Assembly: GCA_001916065.1 (NCBI GenBank)
Contig: MNRS01000008.1
Span: 1-9,698, forward strand
Reading direction: 5' to 3'
DNA length: 9,698 nt
DNA from: Clostridium sp. 28_17
Lineage (GTDB): Bacteria > Bacillota > Clostridia > TANB77 > CAG-508
The translations under genes were made by a program, and so were the position numbers. The notes beneath the pieces are model-generated. The model had not been told where the DNA came from. It saw only the letters and a program-made list of their open reading frames with translations, and made no database searches. Shown piece by piece: positions 1 to 5,835 of the stretch (positions are counted from its first letter, which is position 1; every line of letters starts with the position of its first letter).

Positions 1-1003
1 TTTCTATTTTTTCAGTATTATAATGAAGTCCAAATCCACTACAATTATGATTTTTACATCTTAAATGGTAATAAACTTTTTGCTTTCCGTTAGGATATTT
101 AAAAGATTCTGATGATGACATTATCTCACCACAAATAGGGCATTTTACTAAACCAGAAAACAAATGAATATATTCTCCATAGTTAGAATGTTTGTTTTTT
201 ACTAAAACATTTCTAGTAGCATTCCATGTTACTTCATCAATAATTGGTTCACAATAATTTTCAACTCTTAAAATATCTTGTGAAATATCTTGTGGCTTTC
301 TTTTATATTTCCCGTATTCAAAAACTCCAATATAAATAGAATTAGAAAGTATTTTATAAACTCTATCAGATTTCCATTTTCCTTGTTTTAGATACGCATT
401 ATTATCTTTCATAATAGTTGCAATACTTCTTGTAGAATTACCTTGTTTGCATAATTCAAATATTTCTTTTACAACTTCTGCTTCAATAGGTTCTACTTCT
501 AAATGACCTGTTTCCTTATTTCTAATATAGCCATAAGGTGCTTTGCTAGGATGAATACGTTCTAATGCCATTTCTTCCATAGCACGTTTAGTTCTTGCAC
601 CAATCTCTTTTCTTTCTCTTTGACCAAATACTAAATTCATTCCAAAAATCATTTCACCATTAGCAGTAGACACATCATAAGGTTCGAGTATTAGTTCTAT
701 TTTTACATCATGTTCCTCACAATAATTAAGTAGCCAAAAACCATCATAATTATTACGAGTAAGTCTATCAACTTTAATTGCAACTAACTTATCAATTTTT
801 TTAGATTTAATATCTTTTAGTAATCTTTGCATTTCAGGTCTCATTAAATCTTTTCCAGAATGTCCAGCATCATTATAAATATCAACAATATTATATTCAT
901 TCTTTTCACAATATTCTTTAATCATTCTAAGTTGTGAATCAATAGAATAACCATTATCTCTTTGGTCATCAGTAGATACTCTTACATAAATACCACATCT
1001 CAT
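1..1003 (-). CDS. Large serine recombinase (site-specific integrase), C-terminus cut by window edge
   Basis: Serine recombinase of the large (integrase/TnpX/Ccr-like) class, which cuts and rejoins DNA at att sites to integrate and excise a mobile element. 334 residues are visible from ATG at 1003. The N-terminal resolvase fold carries the nucleophile Ser10 in YVRVSTDDQ with Arg8, and the catalytic-domain motif VDRLTR at 78-83. The long helix and recombinase domain follow, with the linker motif APYGY at 155-159 and the IFELCKQGNSTRSIA segment. A zinc ribbon (Cys288, Cys291, Cys316, Cys321) comes near the edge. Family members are usually 450-700 residues, so the coiled-coil and C-terminal part lie outside the window. 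The start is supported by a strong RBS (AAAGGAGG, 6-nt spacer). It is the only mobile-element gene seen, is transcribed away from the tRNA-Gly/rluA genes, and probably marks one end of an integrated phage or conjugative/mobilizable element. Family assignment is sure; element type cannot be told. Confidence 0.95.
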   Translation of the reverse strand, partial: MRCGIYVRVSTDDQRDNGYSIDSQLRMIKEYCEKNEYNIVDIYNDAGHSGKDLMRPEMQRLLKDIKSKKIDKLVAIKVDRLTRNNYDGFWLLNYCEEHDVKIELILEPYDVSTANGEMIFGMNLVFGQRERKEIGARTKRAMEEMALERIHPSKAPYGYIRNKETGHLEVEPIEAEVVKEIFELCKQGNSTRSIATIMKDNNAYLKQGKWKSDRVYKILSNSIYIGVFEYGKYKRKPQDISQDILRVENYCEPIIDEVTWNATRNVLVKNKHSNYGEYIHLFSGLVKCPICGEIMSSSESFKYPNGKQKVYYHLRCKNHNCSGFGLHYNTEKIE

Positions 1004-1076
1004 AGTTTTCCTCCTTTCATTAAATTTCAGGAAATATTAAAATACTTCTCGTATGTTTCCTCACAAATAAGTAAAA

Positions 1077-1105
1077 TGTATAGTCTAAAATTAAAATTTT
1101 TTCAA
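1077..1105 (-). promoter_or_regulatory. Putative promoter of the serine recombinase
   Basis: On the minus strand, a -35 TTGAAA (1100-1105) is followed after exactly 17 bp by a -10-like TATACA (1077-1082), about 75 bp upstream of the recombinase ATG. The -35 matches consensus at 5 of 6 positions and the -10 at 4 of 6. The region is very AT-rich, so chance matches are possible; position and spacing support it. Confidence 0.5.
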
Positions 1106-1119
1106 AAATTGCGCAATTT
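1106..1119. promoter_or_regulatory. Perfect 14-bp palindrome next to the recombinase -35 box (candidate operator)
   Basis: AAATTGCGCAATTT is a perfect palindrome whose edge touches the proposed -35 hexamer at 1100-1105. Its GCGC centre is conspicuous in this AT-rich spacer. Such a site could bind a dimeric repressor or activator of the recombinase. The role is inferred from position only. Confidence 0.4.
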
Positions 1120-1207
1120 CTTTAAAATTATACTTTTGATTATGTTCTTTAATATAAAAAGTCTTATTTGATATTTCATTAACTTTGTATTCAAGTATTG
1201 TAAGAGT

Positions 1208-1249
1208 AGTAGGATATGTAACCTGGTACTCAGTAGGTATTACTACCTG
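1208..1249. repeat. Pair of imperfect 18-nt direct repeats with internal dyads; candidate att site or operator
   Basis: Two units of the form AGTAGG-N7-ACCTG start at 1208 and 1232, a 24-bp pitch. Each contains a short dyad: AGGATATGTAACCT at 1211-1224 and AGGTATTACTACCT at 1235-1248. AACCT/AGGTT arms (1220-1224, 1251-1255) and a GGTTGGTGTGC tail extend the structure to about 1262. The block is GC-richer than the surrounding spacer. It lies about 205 bp upstream of the recombinase start, between that gene and the tRNA-Gly terminators, where an attL/attR site of the element would be expected. Large serine recombinase sites are about 40-50 bp imperfect dyads, which fits the size. An operator for an element-borne regulator is the main alternative. 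Confidence 0.4.
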
Positions 1250-1336
1250 TAGGTTGGTGTGCAATATAGTTTTTGTTTGTCCTAATTTAACCTTATATTT
1301 AAATTTAAATTTGCAATTACTTTAAATTCAAGCATG

Positions 1337-1371
1337 AAAAAAGTCCTCATTTCTGTGATAAGAGAACTTTT
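1337..1371 (-). terminator. Second hairpin terminator downstream of tRNA-Gly
   Basis: Read on the minus strand, AAAAGTTCTC (1371-1362) pairs with GAGGACTTTT (1348-1339) over 10 bp with one G-U pair and a 13-nt loop, and a U-run follows (the arm plus two more U). On the plus strand the wobble becomes a C-A mismatch, so the hairpin is better formed in minus-strand RNA. It may back up the tRNA terminator or belong to the end of the inserted element. Confidence 0.6.
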
Positions 1372-1379
1372 AAAGTTTT

Positions 1380-1419
1380 ATATAAAATAAAAACTCACGA
1401 ATTTTTAAGTCCGTAAGTT
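1380..1419 (-). terminator. Terminator of tRNA-Gly
   Basis: Minus-strand hairpin AACTTACG (1419-1412) with CGTGAGTT (1399-1392), one G-U pair, followed by TTTATTTTATA. It begins 10 nt past the encoded CCA end of the tRNA, the expected place for a factor-independent terminator. GC content is low but typical for this genome. The plus-strand version has a mismatch, so orientation favours the tRNA transcript. Confidence 0.65.
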
Positions 1420-1427
1420 GATTTCAA

Positions 1428-1502
<75 letters not shown>

Positions 1503-1514
1503 ATCAACATATTC

Positions 1515-1543
1515 ATTATACAACAAATATAACAAATATGCAA
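1515..1543 (-). promoter_or_regulatory. Promoter of tRNA-Gly
   Basis: On the minus strand, TTGCAT (1538-1543) and a perfect TATAAT (1515-1520) are separated by 17 bp. The predicted start falls near 1508, giving a 5' leader of about 6 nt before the mature tRNA end. The -35 is weak (3 of 6), but spacing and -10 are good. Confidence 0.65.
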
Positions 1544-1551
1544 ATAAAAAC

Positions 1552-2424
1552 TTAAAATTTAACATCCTTTAAAACAAACTCTTTGCCATTCAAATAATCA
1601 AGCAAACCACTATCAGAAGAAAAAGCAAACCTCAATTTATAACTACAAAGCATTTGGTGAGCCTTCTTAAACAATTTATTAATATCATTTTTCCCATATT
1701 TACCATCACCAACAATAGGAAAACCTAAATAAGCCAAATGAGCCCTAATTTGATGAGTTTTTCCAGTTTCAATTTCAACATCTAAAAGAGATGTATTGTC
1801 TTTACGTCTTTCCAAAACAGAAAAAGAAGTAATAATTTTAACATACCCTTTTTGGGGAGTATTAGAAATATATACCATCGACTTTTTATTATCTTTAAAC
1901 AAATACGCTTCATCTCTTTTAAAATTCGTAGAAGGAATTCCATACACTAAAGCAAGATAATGTTTTTCAATCTCATGTTTTTTAAATTTTTCAAGAAGAA
2001 TATTTAAAGACGTTTCATTTTTTGCAAATAAAACCAAACCAGTAGTATTTCTATCTAATCTATGACATGGCATAGGTTTAAAAATATAATCTGAGTATTT
2101 TTTATGTACTATAGTAGTTAAAGAATTTTCACCAGTAACTTCAATATTTGAAGGCTTATTTATAACTAAAATATTGTCATCTTCAAAAATGATATTTAAA
2201 TTAATAGAAGATTTTGAGTCTAACAAAGAATCTGATATATAAACTAAAATTTCATCTCCTTCAAAAACAGAAATATCTTTGTTTACGCGTTTTCCGTTAA
2301 TTTTAATATCTTTTTTTCGCAATGTATTACAAAAAAGACCATAAGTCAAATTTGGAACATTATCCAATAAAAATTTATTCAATTTTTTTTCATCATATTT
2401 TTTATTAACAACTAATTTTTTCAT
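1552..2424 (-). CDS. RluA-family pseudouridine synthase
   Basis: Converts specific uridines in structured RNA to pseudouridine; RluA-family members act mostly on 23S rRNA (RluC/RluD type) or tRNA. The 290-residue protein has an N-terminal S4 RNA-binding domain (about 12-60, with LRKKDIKINGKRV) and a catalytic domain with HRLDRNTTGL at 121-130. The nucleophile is Asp124. The conserved ETGKTHQIRAHL (219-230) and PIVGDGKYG (236-244) segments follow. Length and domain order are normal. The ATG at 2424 is chosen because the S4 domain begins right there; the frame stays open to 2550, but that extension is hydrophobic, unlike the family, and would overlap the divergent pssD-type gene. No Shine-Dalgarno precedes 2424, and a -10 box ends 6 nt before it, so the mRNA is probably leaderless. 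Which RNA position it modifies cannot be read from the sequence. Confidence 0.93.
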   Translation of the reverse strand: MKKLVVNKKYDEKKLNKFLLDNVPNLTYGLFCNTLRKKDIKINGKRVNKDISVFEGDEILVYISDSLLDSKSSINLNIIFEDDNILVINKPSNIEVTGENSLTTIVHKKYSDYIFKPMPCHRLDRNTTGLVLFAKNETSLNILLEKFKKHEIEKHYLALVYGIPSTNFKRDEAYLFKDNKKSMVYISNTPQKGYVKIITSFSVLERRKDNTSLLDVEIETGKTHQIRAHLAYLGFPIVGDGKYGKNDINKLFKKAHQMLCSYKLRFAFSSDSGLLDYLNGKEFVLKDVKF

Positions 2425-2430
2425 ATCTAT

Positions 2431-2459
2431 ATTATACTGTATAAAATTAAAAAAAACAA
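2431..2459 (-). promoter_or_regulatory. Promoter of the rluA-type gene, predicting a leaderless mRNA
   Basis: On the minus strand, TTGTTT (2454-2459), a 17-bp spacer and a perfect TATAAT (2431-2436). Only six bases separate the -10 box from the ATG at 2424, so standard initiation would start at the A of the start codon. No RBS-like purine run is present. The -35 is weak (3 of 6). Its outer edge abuts the -35 of the rightward promoter. Confidence 0.6.
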
Positions 2460-2488
2460 TAGACAGAAAAGCAAATAAAATGTATAAT
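2460..2488 (+). promoter_or_regulatory. Promoter of the pssD-type gene and possibly the downstream operon
   Basis: TAGACA (2460-2465, 5 of 6 to consensus), a 17-bp spacer and a perfect TATAAT (2483-2488). Transcription would begin near 2495, giving a leader of about 33 nt that contains the AGAGGA ribosome binding site. This is the best-scoring rightward promoter in the window by eye and is directly back-to-back with the rluA promoter. Confidence 0.7.
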
Positions 2489-2527
2489 AGACAAAGAAAA
2501 GAATTTAAACGAGAGGACAAAAACAGA

Positions 2528-3001
2528 ATGAAAAAAAGAGTATTATTCATATCAAGTACTGGTGGCCATTTAAGCGAATTATTACAATTATCACCATTAT
2601 TTGAAAAATATGATTATCATATAATAACAGAAAAAGATAAATCAAATGAAAAGTTAAAAGAGCAATATGGAAACAAATTAGACTTTTTGCCATATGGAAC
2701 AAGAGCAAAATTATTCACATACATATTCAAGTATTTTTATTTGTGTTTAAAAACGGTATATTTTTATTTTAAATTAAGACCAAATGTGATAGTAACAACT
2801 GGAACACACACGGCAGGGCCAATGTGTTATTTAGGAAAGATTTTTGGAAGTAAAATAATTTATATAGAAACATTTGCAAATAAAAATAAAAAAACTGCCA
2901 CGGGTAGATTGATTTACCCAATTGCTGATTTATTTATTGTGCAATGGGAAGAAATGTTAAAATTATATCCTAAAGCAGTATATGGAGGATCAATTTATTA
3001 A
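2528..3001 (+). CDS. pssD: Alg14-like subunit of a split glycosyltransferase (PssD/Cps14F type)
   Basis: Membrane-anchoring partner of a two-protein glycosyltransferase that adds the second sugar to a lipid-linked polysaccharide precursor. In the PssD/PssE and Cps14F/Cps14G systems, as in eukaryotic Alg14/Alg13, this subunit recruits the catalytic subunit to the membrane. The 157-residue protein has the family hallmarks: ISSTGGHLSELLQL (8-21), a hydrophobic stretch near 63-82, VTTGTHTAGP (89-98), IIYIETFA (110-117), ATGRLIYPIADLFIVQW (124-140) and a C-terminal YPKAVYGG. The start at 2528 has AGAGGA about 10 nt upstream; an in-frame ATG at 2480 would add a lysine/arginine-rich tail absent from the family and precedes the predicted transcription start. 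The catalytic partner follows after an unusually long 131-nt gap with a strong hairpin. The sugar transferred cannot be told. The symbol is given by family resemblance. Confidence 0.88.
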   Translation: MKKRVLFISSTGGHLSELLQLSPLFEKYDYHIITEKDKSNEKLKEQYGNKLDFLPYGTRAKLFTYIFKYFYLCLKTVYFYFKLRPNVIVTTGTHTAGPMCYLGKIFGSKIIYIETFANKNKKTATGRLIYPIADLFIVQWEEMLKLYPKAVYGGSIY

Positions 3002-3002
3002 T

Positions 3003-3046
3003 TTTTATATATTAGGAAATATAGACAACTTTCTTAATATATAAAA
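3003..3046 (+). other. Strong intercistronic hairpin between the pssD- and pssE-type genes
   Basis: The arms TTTTATATATTAGGAAA (3003-3019) and TTTCTTAATATATAAAA (3030-3046) pair over 17 bp with a single G-U wobble and a 10-nt loop. The left arm starts one base after the pssD stop codon. There is no U-run after the right arm, so it is not a standard factor-independent terminator; an mRNA-stabilising or partial-termination element is more likely. The wobble is compatible with pairing only in plus-strand RNA. Confidence 0.65.
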
Positions 3047-3132
3047 TTACAATGCATTGAATACTGTAAATGGATAACTCAAACGGAAAGCCAAATGGAC
3101 AATGAAAAATGAATACTTAAAATGGAGGAAAT

Positions 3133-3612
3133 ATGATATTAGTATTATTAGGAACGCAAAATAATAGTTTCCATAGATTATTAGAAGAAGTGGAAAAAAA
3201 TATAAAAAATAAAACAATACAAGAAGAAGTAATAGTTCAAGCAGGATATACAAAATTTGAATCAAAAAACATGAAAATTATAGATTTGATGTCAAAAGAA
3301 GAGTTGGCAGAATATCAAGATAAAGCAAGTTTAATAATAACACATGGTGGTGTTGGGTCAATTATATCTTCAATAGAAAAAGGAAAAAAAGTAATCGCAG
3401 TACCACGTAAACATGAATATGGAGAACATGTAAACAACCATCAAATACAAATAATAAAAGATTTTACAGATAAGGGATATATAATAGGAATTGAAAATGT
3501 TGAAGATTTGCATGATGCAATTATAAAATCAAAAACATTTGAACCTATAAAATATCAACCTAATAATAGCAAAATGCTAAAAATAATAGAGAATTTTATA
3601 GAAAATATTTAA
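3133..3612 (+). CDS. pssE: Alg13-like catalytic subunit of a split glycosyltransferase (PssE/Cps14G type)
   Basis: Catalytic half of the split transferase, corresponding to the C-terminal, nucleotide-sugar-binding Rossmann domain of GT28 enzymes such as MurG. The 159-residue protein opens with MILVLLGTQ (strand and loop of the fold), has the donor-binding segment THGGVGS at 70-76 and the family motif PRKHEYGEHVNNHQ at 91-104, and ends with a helical tail. Length is normal for PssE/Cps14G (about 160). The start is fixed by GGAGG four bases upstream. With the preceding Alg14-like protein it should form one membrane-associated enzyme acting on a polyprenyl-pyrophosphate-linked sugar, so it belongs to capsule or exopolysaccharide synthesis. 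Donor and acceptor are not predictable here. Confidence 0.9.
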   Translation: MILVLLGTQNNSFHRLLEEVEKNIKNKTIQEEVIVQAGYTKFESKNMKIIDLMSKEELAEYQDKASLIITHGGVGSIISSIEKGKKVIAVPRKHEYGEHVNNHQIQIIKDFTDKGYIIGIENVEDLHDAIIKSKTFEPIKYQPNNSKMLKIIENFIENI

Positions 3613-3620
3613 AAAGATTT

Positions 3621-3676
3621 AAGGAGTGTCCCAATGTCCCTAAAAAAAGGGGTTTTAAGGAACGTCCCTAAATCCC
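3621..3676. repeat. Two GTCCC-rich 20-nt imperfect direct repeats in the ruvB leader
   Basis: AAGGAGTGTCCCAATGTCCC (3621-3640) and AAGGAACGTCCCTAAATCCC (3657-3676) match at 15 of 20 positions with a 36-nt pitch. Between them CCCT/AGGG flank an A-run and could form a short hairpin. The motif is GC-rich against its surroundings and resembles dispersed extragenic GTCCC-type repeats that I recall from Firmicutes genomes. That resemblance is from memory and not checked. In-frame translation runs through it upstream of the true ruvB start. Confidence 0.5.
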
Positions 3677-3690
3677 GAAAGGATAAAAGA

Positions 3691-4719
3691 ATGAATGAGG
3701 ATAGATTAATAAATCCAGGGTTAGAAGATGTGGGAGAAGAAAGGCTAGAGAACACATTAAGGCCTCAAACTTTGGATGAATATATAGGACAAGACAAAGT
3801 AAAAGAAAATATGAAGGTATATATAGAAGCAGCAAAAAAAAGAGGAGAAGCATTGGACCATGTTTTATTATATGGACCTCCGGGACTTGGAAAAACTACA
3901 CTTTCAAATATAATTGCAAATGAAATGGGAGCAAATATAAAAATTACGTCTGGACCGGCAATTGAAAGACCAGGAGACTTGGCATCTTTGCTTACAAATT
4001 TGGCAGAAAATGATGTATTATTCATTGACGAAATTCATAGATTAAGCAAAAATGTAGAAGAAATATTGTATCCTGCACTTGAGGATTATACAATTGATAT
4101 TATGATTGGAAAAGGACCAAGTGCAAGGTCAATAAGACTAGACTTACCGAAATTCACATTAATTGGTGCAACAACAAAAGCGGGTTCTTTAACAACACCA
4201 TTAAGAGATAGATTTGGAATTGTAAACAGACTTGAATTATATTCAGTAGAAAATTTAAAGAAAATTGTAAAAAGGTCTGCAAAGATTTTGGATGTTGAAG
4301 TTGATGACCAAGCGGCAGAAGAGATTGCAAGAAGGTCAAGGGGAACACCAAGAATTGCAAATAGATTGTTAAAAAGGGTTAGAGATTATGCAGCAGTTTT
4401 AGGTGATGGAGATATAGATTTAAAAATTGCAAAACATGCATTAAATAAACTTGAAATTGATGAGTTGGGACTAGATGAAATTGATAGAAAATTGTTAGAT
4501 ACAATGATAGTACAATATGCGGGTAGACCTGTTGGAATAGAGGCCTTGGCAGTAACTGTTGGTGAGGAAGTTGATACAATAGAAGATGTATATGAACCTT
4601 ACTTAATCCAAATAGGTTTTATATCAAGAACTTTAAGAGGAAGAGTTGTTTTGCCACCAGCATATAAACATTTAGGATATAATTATAATGGTGATTTAGG
4701 ACAACAAAGTTTTATATAA
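3691..4719 (+). CDS. ruvB: Holliday junction branch migration helicase RuvB
   Basis: AAA+ motor of the RuvABC complex; a hexamer that pumps DNA through RuvA-bound Holliday junctions in recombinational repair. The 342-residue protein is full length. Walker A is GPPGLGKTT at 62-70, Walker B DEIH at 113-116, the RuvB beta-hairpin region about 133-153, sensor 1 GATTK at 159-163, the arginine-finger segment TTPLRDRFG at 168-176, sensor 2 GTPRIANRLLKRVRD at 218-232, and the C-terminal winged helix ends with EPYLIQIGFISRTLRGR at 302-318. The start at 3691 has AAAGGA seven bases upstream and matches the usual RuvB beginning; an upstream in-frame ATG at 3634 would translate the GTCCC repeats and is rejected. 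ruvA and ruvC are not adjacent; the genes on both sides concern surface polysaccharides. Confidence 0.98.
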   Translation: MNEDRLINPGLEDVGEERLENTLRPQTLDEYIGQDKVKENMKVYIEAAKKRGEALDHVLLYGPPGLGKTTLSNIIANEMGANIKITSGPAIERPGDLASLLTNLAENDVLFIDEIHRLSKNVEEILYPALEDYTIDIMIGKGPSARSIRLDLPKFTLIGATTKAGSLTTPLRDRFGIVNRLELYSVENLKKIVKRSAKILDVEVDDQAAEEIARRSRGTPRIANRLLKRVRDYAAVLGDGDIDLKIAKHALNKLEIDELGLDEIDRKLLDTMIVQYAGRPVGIEALAVTVGEEVDTIEDVYEPYLIQIGFISRTLRGRVVLPPAYKHLGYNYNGDLGQQSFI

Positions 4720-4798
4720 ATGTGTTAATATATTGATTATGTGAAACATGTGTAAATAAAAAGTAAAATAAGACAAATATATAAAAGGGGATTAACAA

Positions 4799-5818
4799 AT
4801 GAAAAAAGATACAGAAATGATTATTGTAAAGAAAACACGTGATTCCAATATAGAATTATTACGAATAGTTGCAATGATGATGATTATAATGCATCATTTA
4901 GTATATCATACAGGTGTATATAAAATTATAGGAGAAAAGCATTTCATAACATCAATAATGTTAAGTGGTGGTAAAATTGCTGTTGTGGTATATATCTTAA
5001 TAATGGGATATTACTCAAAAAAATCAAGATTTAATATAGTTAGACCAATAAATATAATAATTAAAGTTATAATATATTCAATAATTTTTATGTGTATATT
5101 TAATTTTGAAAATATAAAAAATTTTTCATTAAAAGAATTTATGCAGTATTGGTTTATAAATGTATGGCTACTTTTATTTATGATAGAACCGATAATTAAA
5201 ATATGCGAAAATAAATTACCTAAAACAATAAAGAGGATAATATTTGTTTGGATGACAATATTATTTATTCTGCCAAATGTACACTTGAATGATATACAAT
5301 CATTTATATATTTTTACTTATGTGGTAGGCATTTTTTGCACAAAATTGTTGAAGAATTTGATAATCAAAAATTAAATATATTAATATTAATAATATTATA
5401 TTTTTTTATAGTTGCAAAGAGAATGGAATTAGCACAAAATTCAATTACGACATGGGTAACTGCAATTACTTTATTTACAATATTTGCTAATATAAAAATA
5501 AAAAGTAAGATTATAAATAATGTTGCAAAACATACTTTGGGTGTATATTTAATACATGATAATAAATATGTGGAAGATAATATTATAGTAAATGGATTAA
5601 ATATACCAAAAATGTACTATACAAATTATTTTTATATTTATACACTTGGAATAGGAGTTGCTATTTTTGTTGTTTGTTCAATTATAGATTTTATTATAAG
5701 CAAAATTATAGCAAAAATAATTTTAGAAAATCGTTATGTAAAAGAGTCTTTTGAAGAAATAAACAAATTTGTTAATAAATTTCTGCTTAAAAGTGCAACA
5801 AAAAATAATTATATATAG
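4799..5818 (+). CDS. Membrane acyltransferase, acyltransferase-3 (OafA/WecH-like) family
   Basis: Integral membrane protein of about ten transmembrane helices that transfers an acyl group, typically acetyl, to surface glycans. Of the 339 residues, the first helix holds the family pattern RDSNIELLRIVAMMMIIMHH with Arg22 and His32/His33. The loop and helix GGKIAVVVYILIMGYY (57-72) stand for the usual GV..FF.ISGF segment. YWFINVWLLLFMIEP (117-131) matches the W(Y/F)I...L...P motif, and KHTLGVYLIH (244-253) matches the conserved S..TLGIYLIH near the end. The RBS is AAAGGGG, eight bases before ATG at 4799; a second Met at residue 7 is possible but has no better RBS. The following GT-C gene begins 17 nt after its stop, so they are probably cotranscribed. 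Likely role: O-acetylation of a capsule, teichoic acid or other glycan, inferred from family and neighbours. Confidence 0.85.
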   Translation: MKKDTEMIIVKKTRDSNIELLRIVAMMMIIMHHLVYHTGVYKIIGEKHFITSIMLSGGKIAVVVYILIMGYYSKKSRFNIVRPINIIIKVIIYSIIFMCIFNFENIKNFSLKEFMQYWFINVWLLLFMIEPIIKICENKLPKTIKRIIFVWMTILFILPNVHLNDIQSFIYFYLCGRHFLHKIVEEFDNQKLNILILIILYFFIVAKRMELAQNSITTWVTAITLFTIFANIKIKSKIINNVAKHTLGVYLIHDNKYVEDNIIVNGLNIPKMYYTNYFYIYTLGIGVAIFVVCSIIDFIISKIIAKIILENRYVKESFEEINKFVNKFLLKSATKNNYI

Positions 5819-5835
5819 GATACTGGGAGATTAGG

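Noticed and set aside
962..1171. Plus-strand open frame of 69 codons overlapping the recombinase start
   Set aside because: It lies over the recombinase coding start, its RBS and its promoter on the opposite strand, has no RBS and shows low-complexity Phe/Lys/Ile content.
2480..2527. Upstream ATG at 2480 for the pssD-type gene
   Set aside because: It lies ahead of the predicted transcription start, lacks an RBS and adds a basic tail; ATG at 2528 has an RBS and matches the family beginning.
2425..2550. Upstream extension of the rluA-type protein to an ATG at 2550
   Set aside because: It adds a hydrophobic 42-residue stretch not found in the family, crosses both divergent promoters and overlaps the pssD-type gene; the S4 domain starts at 2424.
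3070..3105. An 11-codon open frame before the pssE-type gene that could be a leader peptide
   Set aside because: No ribosome binding site, no regulatory codon run and no overlap with the pssE start; expected by chance.
3047..3265. Minus-strand open frame antisense to the pssE-type gene
   Set aside because: Leucine/phenylalanine-rich translation typical of the complement of AT-rich coding sequence; no RBS or family resemblance. Similar minus-strand frames inside ruvB (3668-3853, 3765-4025, 4154-4360, 4379-4579), the GT-C gene (5934-6191) and queH (7304-7705) are rejected for the same reason.
3634..3690. N-terminal extension of RuvB from an ATG at 3634
   Set aside because: The extension is a translation of the GTCCC repeats and has no RBS at a suitable distance; RuvB normally starts as at 3691.
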